Virus record (IMG/VR): IMGVR_UViG_3300044695_007728
Coordinates: 1-49,652 of that record
DNA from: a virus
DNA length: 49,652 nucleotides
Strand: one strand, 5' to 3'
Shown: in pieces, positions 32,893 to 40,958 of the stretch
How the letters are laid out: each line of letters begins with the position of its first letter
Position numbering within the stretch: the stretch's first letter is position 1
Made by a program: the position numbers and the translations under genes
Notes under the pieces: generated by a model
Databases searched by the model: none
What the model saw: only the letters and a program-made list of their open reading frames with translations
What the model was told of the DNA's origin: nothing

Positions 32893-33268
32893 TTTTAATA
32901 TTAGTTGTTATTGTGTAGTACTATCTACAGACATACCAAACAATAAGAAATATATTCTATCCTTAGATAAAGACAGCATAGTTCTACCCAAGATACCAGC
33001 CACATTAGAGGTAATTAAGAATACCAATCAAACACTGATTAATTATCTTAAAGAATTGCAAGTTGCAGATAATGATCTTTCATTGATACCACAAATTATC
33101 TCATTGCATTCTTCTCATATAGAAGGCGAGGAGAACGAGATTAATACCGTCTATGGTTTTTTGGTAGACTATCATACGAATATTAAAGACTCTTATTGGA
33201 TATCGTTTGAATATACTGAACCTAATAAATACTCTAACCTTATTTTTGATGTTATACAAAAACTATGA
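32885..33268 (+). CDS. Unknown late-region protein
   Basis: The 127-residue product is beta-rich at the start (ISCYCVVLSTDIP), with DSIVLPKIPATLEVIKN in the middle and a C-terminal NLIFDVIQKL. No family is recognised. It overlaps the sigma factor by 8 bases and the following gene by ATGA. Confidence 0.55.
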   Translation: MNSFNISCYCVVLSTDIPNNKKYILSLDKDSIVLPKIPATLEVIKNTNQTLINYLKELQVADNDLSLIPQIISLHSSHIEGEENEINTVYGFLVDYHTNIKDSYWISFEYTEPNKYSNLIFDVIQKL

Positions 33269-33672
33269 TTACGTCACTTAAAAAATATTATCAACATATA
33301 ATGAGCTTTTTTGAGGTTCCAGAACCTACTAAAGTTCATATAGAAGATAAAATAAAACCAGAAAATAGTGTCAGCTTTATTATCGATGAATGGAATAGGT
33401 TAGTTATTAAAGTGGGACTAGATAATCAGAATACATCATCGTGTGAAGCTTTTGGGAAAATGTTATTTTTAGTAAATAATGGAGCATATGAGCAGAATAT
33501 ATTAAATATTATGGTGGACATGACTAAGAAGAATCCAGATCAGGCTGAATATATTCAGGCTACTATGATAAGTTGGGCATCGTCTATTACCGATCAAATG
33601 GAAAACGATAGCCTAATAGGCCCACAAGTAAGACCAACAGAAGTATTTTCTGGCAGACATAATGCTACATGA
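33265..33672 (+). CDS. Unknown late-region protein
   Basis: The 135-residue protein is mainly helical, with SFIIDEWNRLVIKVGLD and YIQATMISWASSI. It could be a head or neck component given its position, but no motif proves this. It overlaps both neighbours. Confidence 0.5.
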   Translation: MITSLKKYYQHIMSFFEVPEPTKVHIEDKIKPENSVSFIIDEWNRLVIKVGLDNQNTSSCEAFGKMLFLVNNGAYEQNILNIMVDMTKKNPDQAEYIQATMISWASSITDQMENDSLIGPQVRPTEVFSGRHNAT

Positions 33673-34129
33673 TCAATATAAAATAGTATGGCAAAAATGG
33701 ATCGATCCATTTGGTCAAGATCAGGAAGAGTCTGCCTCTTTAGATTATGAAAATGAAAATCCAGATTTATCCTCATCATATTCTAGATCAAATAAAGATG
33801 AAAATATATCAGATAATGAAGATGAATCTATTATCAAAAAACAATCAATAAAAGTTATTGCTTCTCCGATGGGGCTGATCCCCTATAATGAGCATACTGC
33901 AAGTGGGAAAATTTTTAATTTCTGGTTAGGTCACACTAATTTTGACATAACTATAAATGTGTCTAAAATAATAGAGAATACAGACGGAGTAGAAGCTCTA
34001 GATATTTTTACACGATACAGATTTCGTGTTGCTATCGGAAAATGTTTTGGTGCTTCTGAAACAATGGTGAGAATCCAAGAAAACATTTGTAGGTATTTAG
34101 ATGAGCAAGAACTCGACAAACTCTCCTAA
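33662..34129 (+). CDS. Unknown late-region protein with acidic linker
   Basis: The 155-residue protein has a low-complexity Ser, Glu and Asp stretch at about 20-55, then a compact domain (IKVIASPMGLIPYNEH, and FNFWLGHTNF). It may be structural. It overlaps the ClpP-like gene by 29 bases. Confidence 0.5.
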   Translation: MLHDQYKIVWQKWIDPFGQDQEESASLDYENENPDLSSSYSRSNKDENISDNEDESIIKKQSIKVIASPMGLIPYNEHTASGKIFNFWLGHTNFDITINVSKIIENTDGVEALDIFTRYRFRVAIGKCFGASETMVRIQENICRYLDEQELDKLS

Positions 34130-34781
34130 TTTATTTGATATCCACAACTATAATATAGACCCAGAAAATAGAGAGATATATCTTCATTCATATTTATGCG
34201 ATAATGAAGAAGAGGGAGGCGTGGATTATCGTAGTGCTGTTATATTTGAAAAAAATTTACGATATTTGAATCTCATCTCGTTAGATCCAATATTAGTTCA
34301 TATGCATCTTCCTGGAGGAGCTTGGCAAGATTGTTTAGGTATGTATGACGCTATCAAAAGCTCTAAGAGTAAAGTATGCATTATAGCATATGCAAAAGCA
34401 GAATCTTCTAGCAGCGTATTATTACAAGCTGCAGATTTAAGAGTATTAACGGTCAACACAAATGTTATGATTCATTATGGGTCTTTTAGTATTAATGAAG
34501 AACATTCAAAGGCTGCTGCTAGTTCTATTAAATGGAACGAACAAGAGTGTGACAAGATGATTGAAATCTTCACCGAAAGGTGTATGAATAGTAATATATG
34601 TAAGCAAAAAAATTGGAAAAGGTTAATGGTTCGTAAACATATCACTTCACAATTAGCCAATAAATTAGATTGGATACTAACAGCAAACGAAGCAGTAGAT
34701 TATGGCTTTGCTGATGGTATTCTTGGTAGTAAAAAATTTCCTAACATTGACTACATTAAAAACTATATGAAAAAAATCTAA
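34101..34781 (+). CDS. ClpP-like protease, candidate prohead protease
   Basis: In this 226-residue protein MHLPGGAWQDCLGMYDAI is the ClpP glycine loop. AKAESSSSVLLQAAD holds the Ser, VMIHYGSF the His, and LTANEAVDYGFADGIL the Asp region. Phage ClpP-like enzymes in head clusters usually trim the prohead or scaffold. The position between head-type genes fits that role. Confidence 0.82.
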   Translation: MSKNSTNSPNLFDIHNYNIDPENREIYLHSYLCDNEEEGGVDYRSAVIFEKNLRYLNLISLDPILVHMHLPGGAWQDCLGMYDAIKSSKSKVCIIAYAKAESSSSVLLQAADLRVLTVNTNVMIHYGSFSINEEHSKAAASSIKWNEQECDKMIEIFTERCMNSNICKQKNWKRLMVRKHITSQLANKLDWILTANEAVDYGFADGILGSKKFPNIDYIKNYMKKI

Positions 34782-35440
34782 TGCACATAGATTATCAAAT
34801 AGCAGATATAGATATTACTGATGCAGAAGTGAAAGAACTAGTCAAAGAGATTATTTCTCTTAATAAGGTTTCGACAATAACTGTTCCGTATTATTTGATC
34901 AAAGTTGTCAGAAGCGTTATGGACTCAAAAGATATTCCTCTTTCTTGTGCTATAGATTATCCTTTAGGAATATCTGATTCTAAAACAAGGCTTACCGCCA
35001 TAGAACAAGCGGCTAAAATAGGGGCGAATCTTGTAGATATAGTTATGCCTCAAAATCTGGCATCAAATAGAAAATATGACAAAATACGAGAAGATCTAAA
35101 ATTAACTACTGAATTATGCAAGAATAGCAATATAGAACCTAGATACTTATTAGAGTATAGGGTTTTTGATCATCACTGCCTGAAGAAAATATGTGAAATA
35201 TTGGACGATTTTAATATTAAACAAATTTTCCCATCAACAGGCTACTTTATAGACAATTTAGCCGATAATATCATAGCTGCCTCTTTCCTGCATCAAAACT
35301 CTAAAAACCTGGAGATTTTTTGTAGTGGAAATATTTGGAGCGAAAAGCACTTTGACTTATTAAATAAAGCTAGTGTTTTTGGTATTAGGATTAGTTCTAT
35401 CCATATCCTTAAAAAATTTTTAAGTCATAATTTGAAATAG
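34781..35440 (+). CDS. DeoC-like aldolase fold, catalytic lysines replaced
   Basis: This 219-residue protein follows the DeoC (deoxyribose-phosphate aldolase) layout: SCAIDYPLGISDSKTRLTAI, GANLVDIVMP and IFPSTGYF. In DeoC the KTSTG lysine forms the Schiff base; here the aligned residues are FPSTG. The downstream KPAGG lysine aligns with FCSGN. It is thus unlikely to be a normal aldolase and may have a structural or regulatory role. It follows the ClpP-like gene by one base. Confidence 0.75.
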   Translation: MHIDYQIADIDITDAEVKELVKEIISLNKVSTITVPYYLIKVVRSVMDSKDIPLSCAIDYPLGISDSKTRLTAIEQAAKIGANLVDIVMPQNLASNRKYDKIREDLKLTTELCKNSNIEPRYLLEYRVFDHHCLKKICEILDDFNIKQIFPSTGYFIDNLADNIIAASFLHQNSKNLEIFCSGNIWSEKHFDLLNKASVFGIRISSIHILKKFLSHNLK

Positions 35441-35443
35441 TTT

Positions 35444-35453
35444 GGTGTAAATA
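35444..35453 (+). promoter_or_regulatory. GGTGTAAATA late promoter-like element
   Basis: GGTGTAAATA lies 40 bases before the virion protein start at 35494. It matches the shared element described in the findings. Confidence 0.5.
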
Positions 35454-35493
35454 TAAGACAGTTAACCCCTTTAATATTATGGGAGATTTTAAT

Positions 35494-36027
35494 ATGTCTA
35501 CAGTCCAAACAGACGGGTCTTCAGCAGTAACAGCAACATCAACAAATAATAAGGGTGGCACCGTTGTTGCTGCCGGTTCAGCTGCAAGTGGCGTTGTACA
35601 AAGCCAACAAGCCTCAACATATCGTTTTTCAGCTTTTGCATCCACAGTAATAGACGGTACTGATACTGATGATGCAAATGGTGGCACGTTTGCTTATAAT
35701 AATCCTCGCCCAATTGCTATGAGATATACAACAGCTTTAGCTGGTGTTTCTAATACTTTCCTAAGAAGCGGTTCTTCAGCTCCGGGCACAAGAAGAGTTG
35801 TAAACAAGACTGAAAGTGTAAGAACACGTCGTTATGCTACAGCTATTAGAGCTGGAAACTATAACCTATATACCGGACAGTTTAGTTCTGCTCCTACAGT
35901 TGCCGTTGACTCTTTTGGCACAGATAACGCTGCTAGTCCAACAGCCGCTGTTCCTGGTTCACTAGCATATAAGCTTGGCAATCCTGTTCCACTAACCCCA
36001 GACTATGCTAAGAAAACAAATTTCTAA
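35494..36027 (+). CDS. Abundant virion-type protein (probable head or tail component)
   Basis: The 177-residue protein is rich in Ala, Ser, Thr and Gly with few charges, typical of beta-structured virion proteins. Segments include TATSTNNKGGTVVAAGSAA and RRYATAIRAGNYNLYTGQF. ATG at 35494 with GGGAG is chosen over ATG at 35479. It is the only gene here bounded by a promoter-like element and a strong terminator, so it is probably highly expressed. Confidence 0.68.
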   Translation: MSTVQTDGSSAVTATSTNNKGGTVVAAGSAASGVVQSQQASTYRFSAFASTVIDGTDTDDANGGTFAYNNPRPIAMRYTTALAGVSNTFLRSGSSAPGTRRVVNKTESVRTRRYATAIRAGNYNLYTGQFSSAPTVAVDSFGTDNAASPTAAVPGSLAYKLGNPVPLTPDYAKKTNF

Positions 36028-36059
36028 TATCTACTCACATAGAATTTAATTTCGAAATG

Positions 36060-36093
36060 AGCCAATGATGCTTTTTGTGTCATTGGCTTTTTT
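36060..36093 (+). terminator. Rho-independent terminator
   Basis: AGCCAATGA (36060-36068) pairs perfectly with TCATTGGCT (36080-36088), followed by six T. It ends the transcript of the virion protein. Confidence 0.92.
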
Positions 36094-36110
36094 CAATAAA
36101 TATAGACTAC

Positions 36111-36120
36111 GGTGTATGTT
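36111..36120 (+). promoter_or_regulatory. GGTGTATGTT late promoter-like element
   Basis: GGTGTATGTT sits just after the terminator and 56 bases before the ATG at 36176. Confidence 0.45.
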
Positions 36121-36175
36121 AATCTCTAGGCAAGCTATGTATTATCATTACTACATTAATTAATCGAGATGCACT

Positions 36176-36493
36176 ATGAGCGATACCATTATTCATTTCT
36201 GGGAAAATATAGCTACTACCAGTATTGGCATCATAGTAACAATGGTTGGTTTTTGGGTTGCTATAGGAAGAAATATGGCTACTAAAGCGGAAGTTTTAGT
36301 CATGATAGAAACTCAAAGCCCATATAATCATGATAAACAATTTATTATGGAAAGATTAAACAGCAATAAGGAAAGTCAAGCAGCATTTGCTTTAGCACTA
36401 CAAAGAAACACAGAAGTTATGACGGAACTGAAAATTCAAATTGCCACTTTAGGCAAAACATTAGAAGCCCTAGAAGATAGAATAGAGAGGTAA
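36176..36493 (+). CDS. Small membrane protein with coiled coil
   Basis: The 105-residue protein has one transmembrane helix at about 13-32 (TSIGIIVTMVGFWVAIG). A C-terminal helix (VMTELKIQIATLGKTLEALE) can form a coiled coil. It may be a holin-like or tail-associated protein. It is the first gene after the terminator. Confidence 0.6.
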   Translation: MSDTIIHFWENIATTSIGIIVTMVGFWVAIGRNMATKAEVLVMIETQSPYNHDKQFIMERLNSNKESQAAFALALQRNTEVMTELKIQIATLGKTLEALEDRIER

Positions 36494-36495
36494 AA

Positions 36496-36708
36496 ATGGC
36501 TAATGATATATCAAAAGCAATTTCTGGTAATGAGATAAAAAATGGTACTGCTATTGTTACATGTGATGAGCTAGGTAATACACAACTGGTCAATACTTAT
36601 GTAGATAATAAACCAATAATTACTGACATAGAAGATAAATATGATAATAGATTCTATAATGGTATTTTTGTACAACTAGTTGACAACCAAACAGTAGTAG
36701 GCGGTTAA
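36496..36708 (+). CDS. Small virion-region protein
   Basis: The 70-residue product is polar (TAIVTCDELGNTQLVNTYVD, NGIFVQLVDNQTVVGG) and probably beta-rich. Position suggests a tail-associated part. Function is unknown. Confidence 0.55.
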   Translation: MANDISKAISGNEIKNGTAIVTCDELGNTQLVNTYVDNKPIITDIEDKYDNRFYNGIFVQLVDNQTVVGG

Positions 36709-36709
36709 T

Positions 36710-36982
36710 ATGAGTATAAAAAGAATAAATGAATTTCCAGAAGGCAGTGGATTATTAAGTAATGATGATATATTTTTATTCATGGACAATCCCTCTGATA
36801 GTGGAATTACTAAAAAAATAGCCTTAAGTGAAATTACTAGTACTATAGCTACAGGGCTTATACCAAGTAATACTGGATTAGTTACAAATTCAGTTAGTAT
36901 TACCAACATAGTTAGTATATCTCAAGCAAATTATGATGCTCTTGTTACTAAAGATTCTAGTACTCTATATGTTATCTCATAA
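36710..36982 (+). CDS. Tail-associated protein type
   Basis: The 90-residue protein begins SIKRINEFPEGSG, then DDIFLFMDNPSDSG, and ends with ANYDALVTKDSSTLYVIS. These blocks are common in phage tail or fibre adaptor proteins. It overlaps the next, larger tail-type gene by one base. Confidence 0.68.
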   Translation: MSIKRINEFPEGSGLLSNDDIFLFMDNPSDSGITKKIALSEITSTIATGLIPSNTGLVTNSVSITNIVSISQANYDALVTKDSSTLYVIS

Positions 36983-38223
36983 TGTCTATATTCTTAAATA
37001 ATTCTGAAATATCTTCTATTAAATTAGGAGATAATAATGTTTCTAAAATATTTTTAGGAAACGAACAAGTATTTCCTGGTTTTGGCAGTTCTGGTTTTCA
37101 GTGGATGACAATAAGCTCTGTTACATCAAGCTCAGCATCTGGAATTGGTCAAAATGGCATCACAATCTCAATTACGCAGGATGGTGGTGGTATGTTCCAG
37201 CACGACGGAATGTATTCGGCCACAAATTTCCCAGAAGAATACGGGGTTCCACTAATCGGAACGGCACAAATTGGAAACACTCAAGCCGGAGTATTTACTG
37301 CGACATTTAGTTCCCCTGTCACAGATGCTCTGGTTGCATTTGCCAGCGTTGGTAATCCCGGTACAGCGGTTCCAGTACAGGTGCGAGATGAGAATGGCGA
37401 CCCAAAACCGTTTACGCCAATTTGGGAGTCAGGCGGAGAAACGACATATCAAAATCCCGTAGGTACTACTCAGTACACGCAATTTACTGGAGCAGAAGGG
37501 TTCAATATTATTCGTATTGATGGAACAATGACTAGTGTGACATTCAATTATACCACCAGCGAATATTACTGCACAGTTTGTTTTGGATTTGTTGATCAAA
37601 ATACTATAGCTCCTACAGCAACCCCAACGCCCACAGCTACGGTAACTCCAACAGAGACACCAACGCCCACAGCTACGGTAACTCCAACAGAGACACCAAC
37701 GCCCACAGCTACGGTAACTCCAACAGAGACACCAACGCCCACAGCTACGGTAACTCCAACAGAGACACCAACGCCAACGCCCACGCCAACATCTGTGACA
37801 CAAGCATTAACTTTTTCCTCTCTTCAAGCTGGATGTAGTCCAAGGTGGCAATTAGGTAATATTCCCGCCAATACCACCTCTTTCAGATTGACATGCTCTG
37901 GTTCACACAGAGGTGGCACATTCAGCAATGTTGTGTTTATAATACCGATTGGCACTAATAGTGGTACTAACGACCACAAAATAACTGGACCTACAGACAA
38001 TGGCTATAATCTAACAATTGTACATTACGGAGCTTCTTTGGAAGTAGGCTCTCCTGCTGGAAGTTCTGTACCGGGATATTTTCGTACGATTACTAGACAG
38101 GGCATCACCAGTTGGAATTTTCACCATACATTTACAGCAAATATAGAAGCGTTGGATGCTAGCAATAATGTTATAGGAATTATCAATAGCACTAGCTGGA
38201 TTAAGGACGATTGCGACGATTAA
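36982..38223 (+). CDS. Tail fibre-like protein with Pro-Thr repeat linker
   Basis: The 413-residue protein starts IFLNNSEISSIKLGDNNVSK then VFPGFG, a tail-type N terminus. A domain to about residue 210 follows, then a linker of four perfect 12-residue repeats (PTPTATVTPTET), then a C-terminal beta-rich domain. The stiff extended linker would hold the tip domain away from the particle. The 36-base DNA repeats invite length change. Confidence 0.72.
   Translation: MSIFLNNSEISSIKLGDNNVSKIFLGNEQVFPGFGSSGFQWMTISSVTSSSASGIGQNGITISITQDGGGMFQHDGMYSATNFPEEYGVPLIGTAQIGNTQAGVFTATFSSPVTDALVAFASVGNPGTAVPVQVRDENGDPKPFTPIWESGGETTYQNPVGTTQYTQFTGAEGFNIIRIDGTMTSVTFNYTTSEYYCTVCFGFVDQNTIAPTATPTPTATVTPTETPTPTATVTPTETPTPTATVTPTETPTPTATVTPTETPTPTPTPTSVTQALTFSSLQAGCSPRWQLGNIPANTTSFRLTCSGSHRGGTFSNVVFIIPIGTNSGTNDHKITGPTDNGYNLTIVHYGASLEVGSPAGSSVPGYFRTITRQGITSWNFHHTFTANIEALDASNNVIGIINSTSWIKDDCDD
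37624..37767 (+). repeat. Four perfect 36-bp in-frame tandem repeats
   Basis: Units at 37624, 37660, 37696 and 37732 are identical and encode PTPTATVTPTET; a degenerate PTPTPT stretch follows to about 37788. The identity at third codon positions points to recent expansion. Confidence 0.95.
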
Positions 38224-38224
38224 T

Positions 38225-38623
38225 ATGAGAACACTATCAACCACTCCATTAAGAGGAAATAAACACTGTCGTCGCATGGATGCTCCAAGTTTTTTGTCTC
38301 ACAAACCAATCACCGGAGGTTTTGAATATCAAAAAGGAGATCAACAACAGTGGCACACAAATTGGAATGCTCCCGGAGCAAGATGCTACTTAGCATGGAG
38401 CGAAGATGGAAATAGTGGAATGAGATTTATAATTAATGGAGAAGTGTTGACAAGTCAAGATCTTCCCGGATGGCAATATAGAATATTTAATGTTCCGCAA
38501 CCTCATTGTGTTTTTGCAAACTGTCACAGATTAAGTTACGGATGGTCTTTACCCCACACAGACAACCAAATTATTCTACCCATAGGATTAACAAATGCTG
38601 AAGATGTATTACAATTTGCCTAA
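38225..38623 (+). CDS. Virion-region protein, unknown
   Basis: This 132-residue protein is soluble and rich in Trp, His and Pro (QQQWHTNWNAPGARCYLAW, GWQYRIFNVPQPHC). It sits between the fibre-like gene and a sulfotransferase-like gene. It may be a carbohydrate-binding or fibre-associated protein; this is inferred from composition and position. Confidence 0.5.
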   Translation: MRTLSTTPLRGNKHCRRMDAPSFLSHKPITGGFEYQKGDQQQWHTNWNAPGARCYLAWSEDGNSGMRFIINGEVLTSQDLPGWQYRIFNVPQPHCVFANCHRLSYGWSLPHTDNQIILPIGLTNAEDVLQFA

Positions 38624-39167
38624 CGATAAAAGTTTTGCTCATGTCAGCAGAAGTTGCACAAGTACTTTGGCTGCACACGCTTTGAAAAATTTTTGGCCAG
38701 AAAAATACGATCAATATAAACAACAAATAGATGGTGGAAATTCTCCACAAAGTTTTATGTATGAAACTTGGTCTAATAGACTAGCCCCACAATGCTTAGT
38801 TATGGTTAGAAATCCAATTGATAGACTAAATAGTTTAATATCTAGAAATTTATATTCAGAAGAATTAGTAGAAGCTGTATTATCTGCTTGCTATAGATGT
38901 ATGGTTACAACAAGAGAAATATCTAAAACTATTGATATTGTTAAATTTCATCATATATCTCCAGTTTGCTGGATTGCAGATAATGATAGTACCTTTTGTT
39001 TATTTCCAGATGTTAAAAGGGCTTGTGAATTATTAGATATGCAATATTATCCAGAGATACATGAAAACGCCCTACAGTATGAACGAGTCAATAATATAAA
39101 AGAAAACTGGAAACCTTATCTCAACGACAGTATGGGCTTGTGGGAGTCTTTATCTAAAACCTCTTAA
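38595..39167 (+). CDS. Sulfotransferase-like protein
   Basis: The 190-residue protein has FAHVSRSCTSTLAAHAL, resembling the 5'-phosphosulphate loop. LVMVRNPIDRLNSLISR matches the 3'-phosphate motif (RxPxxRxxS) of PAPS-dependent sulfotransferases. The length is below the usual size, so it may be minimal. It could sulphate sugars made by the glycosyltransferases. It overlaps the upstream gene by 29 bases. Confidence 0.62.
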   Translation: MLKMYYNLPNDKSFAHVSRSCTSTLAAHALKNFWPEKYDQYKQQIDGGNSPQSFMYETWSNRLAPQCLVMVRNPIDRLNSLISRNLYSEELVEAVLSACYRCMVTTREISKTIDIVKFHHISPVCWIADNDSTFCLFPDVKRACELLDMQYYPEIHENALQYERVNNIKENWKPYLNDSMGLWESLSKTS

Positions 39168-39171
39168 AGAG

Positions 39172-39181
39172 GGTGTATATG
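39172..39181 (+). promoter_or_regulatory. GGTGTATATG late promoter-like element
   Basis: GGTGTATATG lies 40 bases before the holin-like start at 39222, with TTATAA just downstream. Confidence 0.45.
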
Positions 39182-39221
39182 TTTATAAGCAGAATTATTG
39201 TCATATTTATTGGAGACTAAA

Positions 39222-39554
39222 ATGATCAAACCCGGCTATCGCACCAGTGAATTCTGGTTTACAGTAGTTAGCTTTGTTTTTAGCGGCTTATATCTAATGG
39301 GAATTATTGGAGAAAATTCTCAAAAAGAAGATCTAATCCAAGAAACTACCAGGGGATTAGAAGCTACAATCCTTGTTGTCGGACAATTAACGGTATTATT
39401 TAAATATATCAATGGAAGAACAGATCTTAAAAAGACTTGGTGGAACTCAGCAACTCCCGAAGAACGCAAAGAAGTTAATAAAACTAATACTAGAACAAAA
39501 ACAAGACGCAAAAAGAAAAAGCCAATAGTGACCGATCAGGCAAATAAAAATTGA
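39222..39554 (+). CDS. Holin-like membrane protein
   Basis: 110 residues from ATG at 39222 (TGGAGA upstream); an earlier frame begins inside the promoter element. SEFWFTVVSFVFSGLYLMG and LEATILVVGQLTVLFKYI form two membrane helices, and the C terminus is strongly basic, the profile of a holin. It would form membrane lesions for lysis. Papain-like and other lysis-type genes lie downstream. Confidence 0.65.
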   Translation: MIKPGYRTSEFWFTVVSFVFSGLYLMGIIGENSQKEDLIQETTRGLEATILVVGQLTVLFKYINGRTDLKKTWWNSATPEERKEVNKTNTRTKTRRKKKKPIVTDQANKN

Positions 39555-39578
39555 TCAATTTTTAAATTGGTGTATAAT
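39551..39578 (+). promoter_or_regulatory. Promoter with GGTGTATAAT element
   Basis: TTGATC at 39551-39556 and TATAAT at 39573-39578 with a 16-base spacer. The -10 is inside GGTGTATAAT (39569-39578), 29 bases before the next ATG. Confidence 0.55.
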
Positions 39579-39607
39579 AAAGTACGTTACCAACAGGACA
39601 CCAATCA

Positions 39608-40054
39608 ATGACAGACTCTATTTCTAATCAGTCTTTAAGTCTAGAGCTTTTTTCAAAATTACAAGTTCTAGTAGATAAAGTTAAAACTACCCTAGATCAA
39701 AATAAATCTGTAGCTATCTCAAAAGCATGGGGTATTCTGCAAATAGCCACAGCAGAAGTTATTCAGGTTATCGAAGATAATAATCCATTATTAAAGGGAT
39801 CTAATAAAAAAGAAATAGCTTTAAGTATGATAAGCACTTTCTATGATAAAGTGTTTTTAGTGATTAGTATTCCCTTCATACCTGTTGTACTACAGCCTAT
39901 TATACAGAAGTACATTAAGGCTCTTTTGATGTTGTTGGTAAGCTCAACGATAGATTCTATGGTTGAAATTTTTAGAAAAACCGGCATATTTCCAGATCCT
40001 AATACTATTGTTGATCCAGATGTAGATAACGTACCAAAAGTTTCAGAAAAATAG
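39608..40054 (+). CDS. Membrane-associated virion-region protein
   Basis: The 148-residue protein has a central hydrophobic zone (VFLVISIPFIPVVLQPIIQ and ALLMLLVSSTIDS), giving one or two membrane helices with amphipathic flanks. It may act in lysis or in DNA entry. No motif identifies it. It is in a run of membrane-type genes at 39222-40958. Confidence 0.55.
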   Translation: MTDSISNQSLSLELFSKLQVLVDKVKTTLDQNKSVAISKAWGILQIATAEVIQVIEDNNPLLKGSNKKEIALSMISTFYDKVFLVISIPFIPVVLQPIIQKYIKALLMLLVSSTIDSMVEIFRKTGIFPDPNTIVDPDVDNVPKVSEK

Positions 40055-40065
40055 AGGAATATAAA

Positions 40066-40467
40066 ATGAATTTTACAGAAAGCTTTCAAGAGTTTAGTAG
40101 CAAGTTGAGCACAACGGATTTGGCTCTTTACGCTGGTGTAGGTTTAGTGTTGTGGGTGCTATTCAAGGATAAGCTCAGTCCTGTACAGCAACTACTAACT
40201 GTTGTTATTGATAGAATAAAGGGCTTAACATCTGGTGATGGAATGAAGCTACCAGTGGTTGATGTACCAAAGTTTGATCCAGTTGTATTACCTAAAGTAA
40301 CAGGGGATGCAAAAGACGATGTATTTTTTAAGCTTGTAGTATCATGGAAGCAAACTCGTGATTTAGCAGAAAAGAGCGGATGCTCAGAAGCTGTTAAAGT
40401 TGCTGATCAAATGTTTCCATTCTTAAGTCCTAACGTATGTGCTCAAAAAGAAGGTACTGTTCTATGA
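40066..40467 (+). CDS. Single-pass membrane protein
   Basis: The 133-residue protein has one helix at about 18-36 (DLALYAGVGLVLWVLF). A soluble C-terminal domain follows with KQTRDLAEKSGCSEAVKVA. AGAGGAA before the ATG. It overlaps the next gene by ATGA. Function is unknown. Confidence 0.6.
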   Translation: MNFTESFQEFSSKLSTTDLALYAGVGLVLWVLFKDKLSPVQQLLTVVIDRIKGLTSGDGMKLPVVDVPKFDPVVLPKVTGDAKDDVFFKLVVSWKQTRDLAEKSGCSEAVKVADQMFPFLSPNVCAQKEGTVL

Positions 40468-40958
40468 AAAATAATAATGTTATCTTAGTAGTAGCAGGAT
40501 TACTAATTCTAGTTGGCTTAACAAAACTAGATTTTTCTGGTTTTAATCTTCTGCCAAATAGGCCTAACGCTGTTGATGTTTTAGAGCTACCAGAACCAAC
40601 AGATCCAACTGTTAAAAAAGAGGCTGATGATGTGGTGGTAGTACTAAAAGAGTCTGGAGCAAAAGGCGATGCTAAAAGATTACGAGATTTGTATCTTGAT
40701 CTAGCAAAGCTTGTTGAGCTTGATGGAGAAAATGAAGTAGTTAAAAGCACAGAAGAAATTCGTCAAGCAAATAGTTTGGCTGGTGTTATGCTTAGGTTAG
40801 ATATTAAGGGCAAGTATCCTGATCTAGCTAAAGAAGCAAAAGAAGTAGTTGTTGCTTCAATTGGTGATGATCAGATTCTCTTATCCAAAGAGCTAAGAGC
40901 AAAGGCTGTAGAAGGTCTTAATGCTTTAGCTTGGGCTTGTAATTTAGGAAGTAAATAG
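40464..40958 (+). CDS. N-terminally anchored protein, unknown
   Basis: 164 residues from ATG overlapping the upstream stop. A membrane helix at 6-22 (VILVVAGLLILVGLTKL) is followed by a helical, charged domain (AKRLRDLYLDLAKLVELDG). It pairs with the upstream single-pass protein, and the two may form an envelope complex. Confidence 0.6.
   Translation: MKNNNVILVVAGLLILVGLTKLDFSGFNLLPNRPNAVDVLELPEPTDPTVKKEADDVVVVLKESGAKGDAKRLRDLYLDLAKLVELDGENEVVKSTEEIRQANSLAGVMLRLDIKGKYPDLAKEAKEVVVASIGDDQILLSKELRAKAVEGLNALAWACNLGSK

Noticed and set aside
35408-35424. CTTAAAAAATTTTTAAG palindrome as terminator
   Set aside because: It lies inside the end of the DeoC-like gene and has no GC-rich stem; the inverted repeat is mostly A and T.
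37624-37767. CRISPR-like repeat array
   Set aside because: Units are directly adjacent with no spacers and lie in frame inside a coding gene.
37429-37803. Minus-strand open frames full of Gly, Val or Cys, Trp, Arg repeats
   Set aside because: They are shadows of the Pro-Thr repeat gene on the + strand, with no ribosome site.
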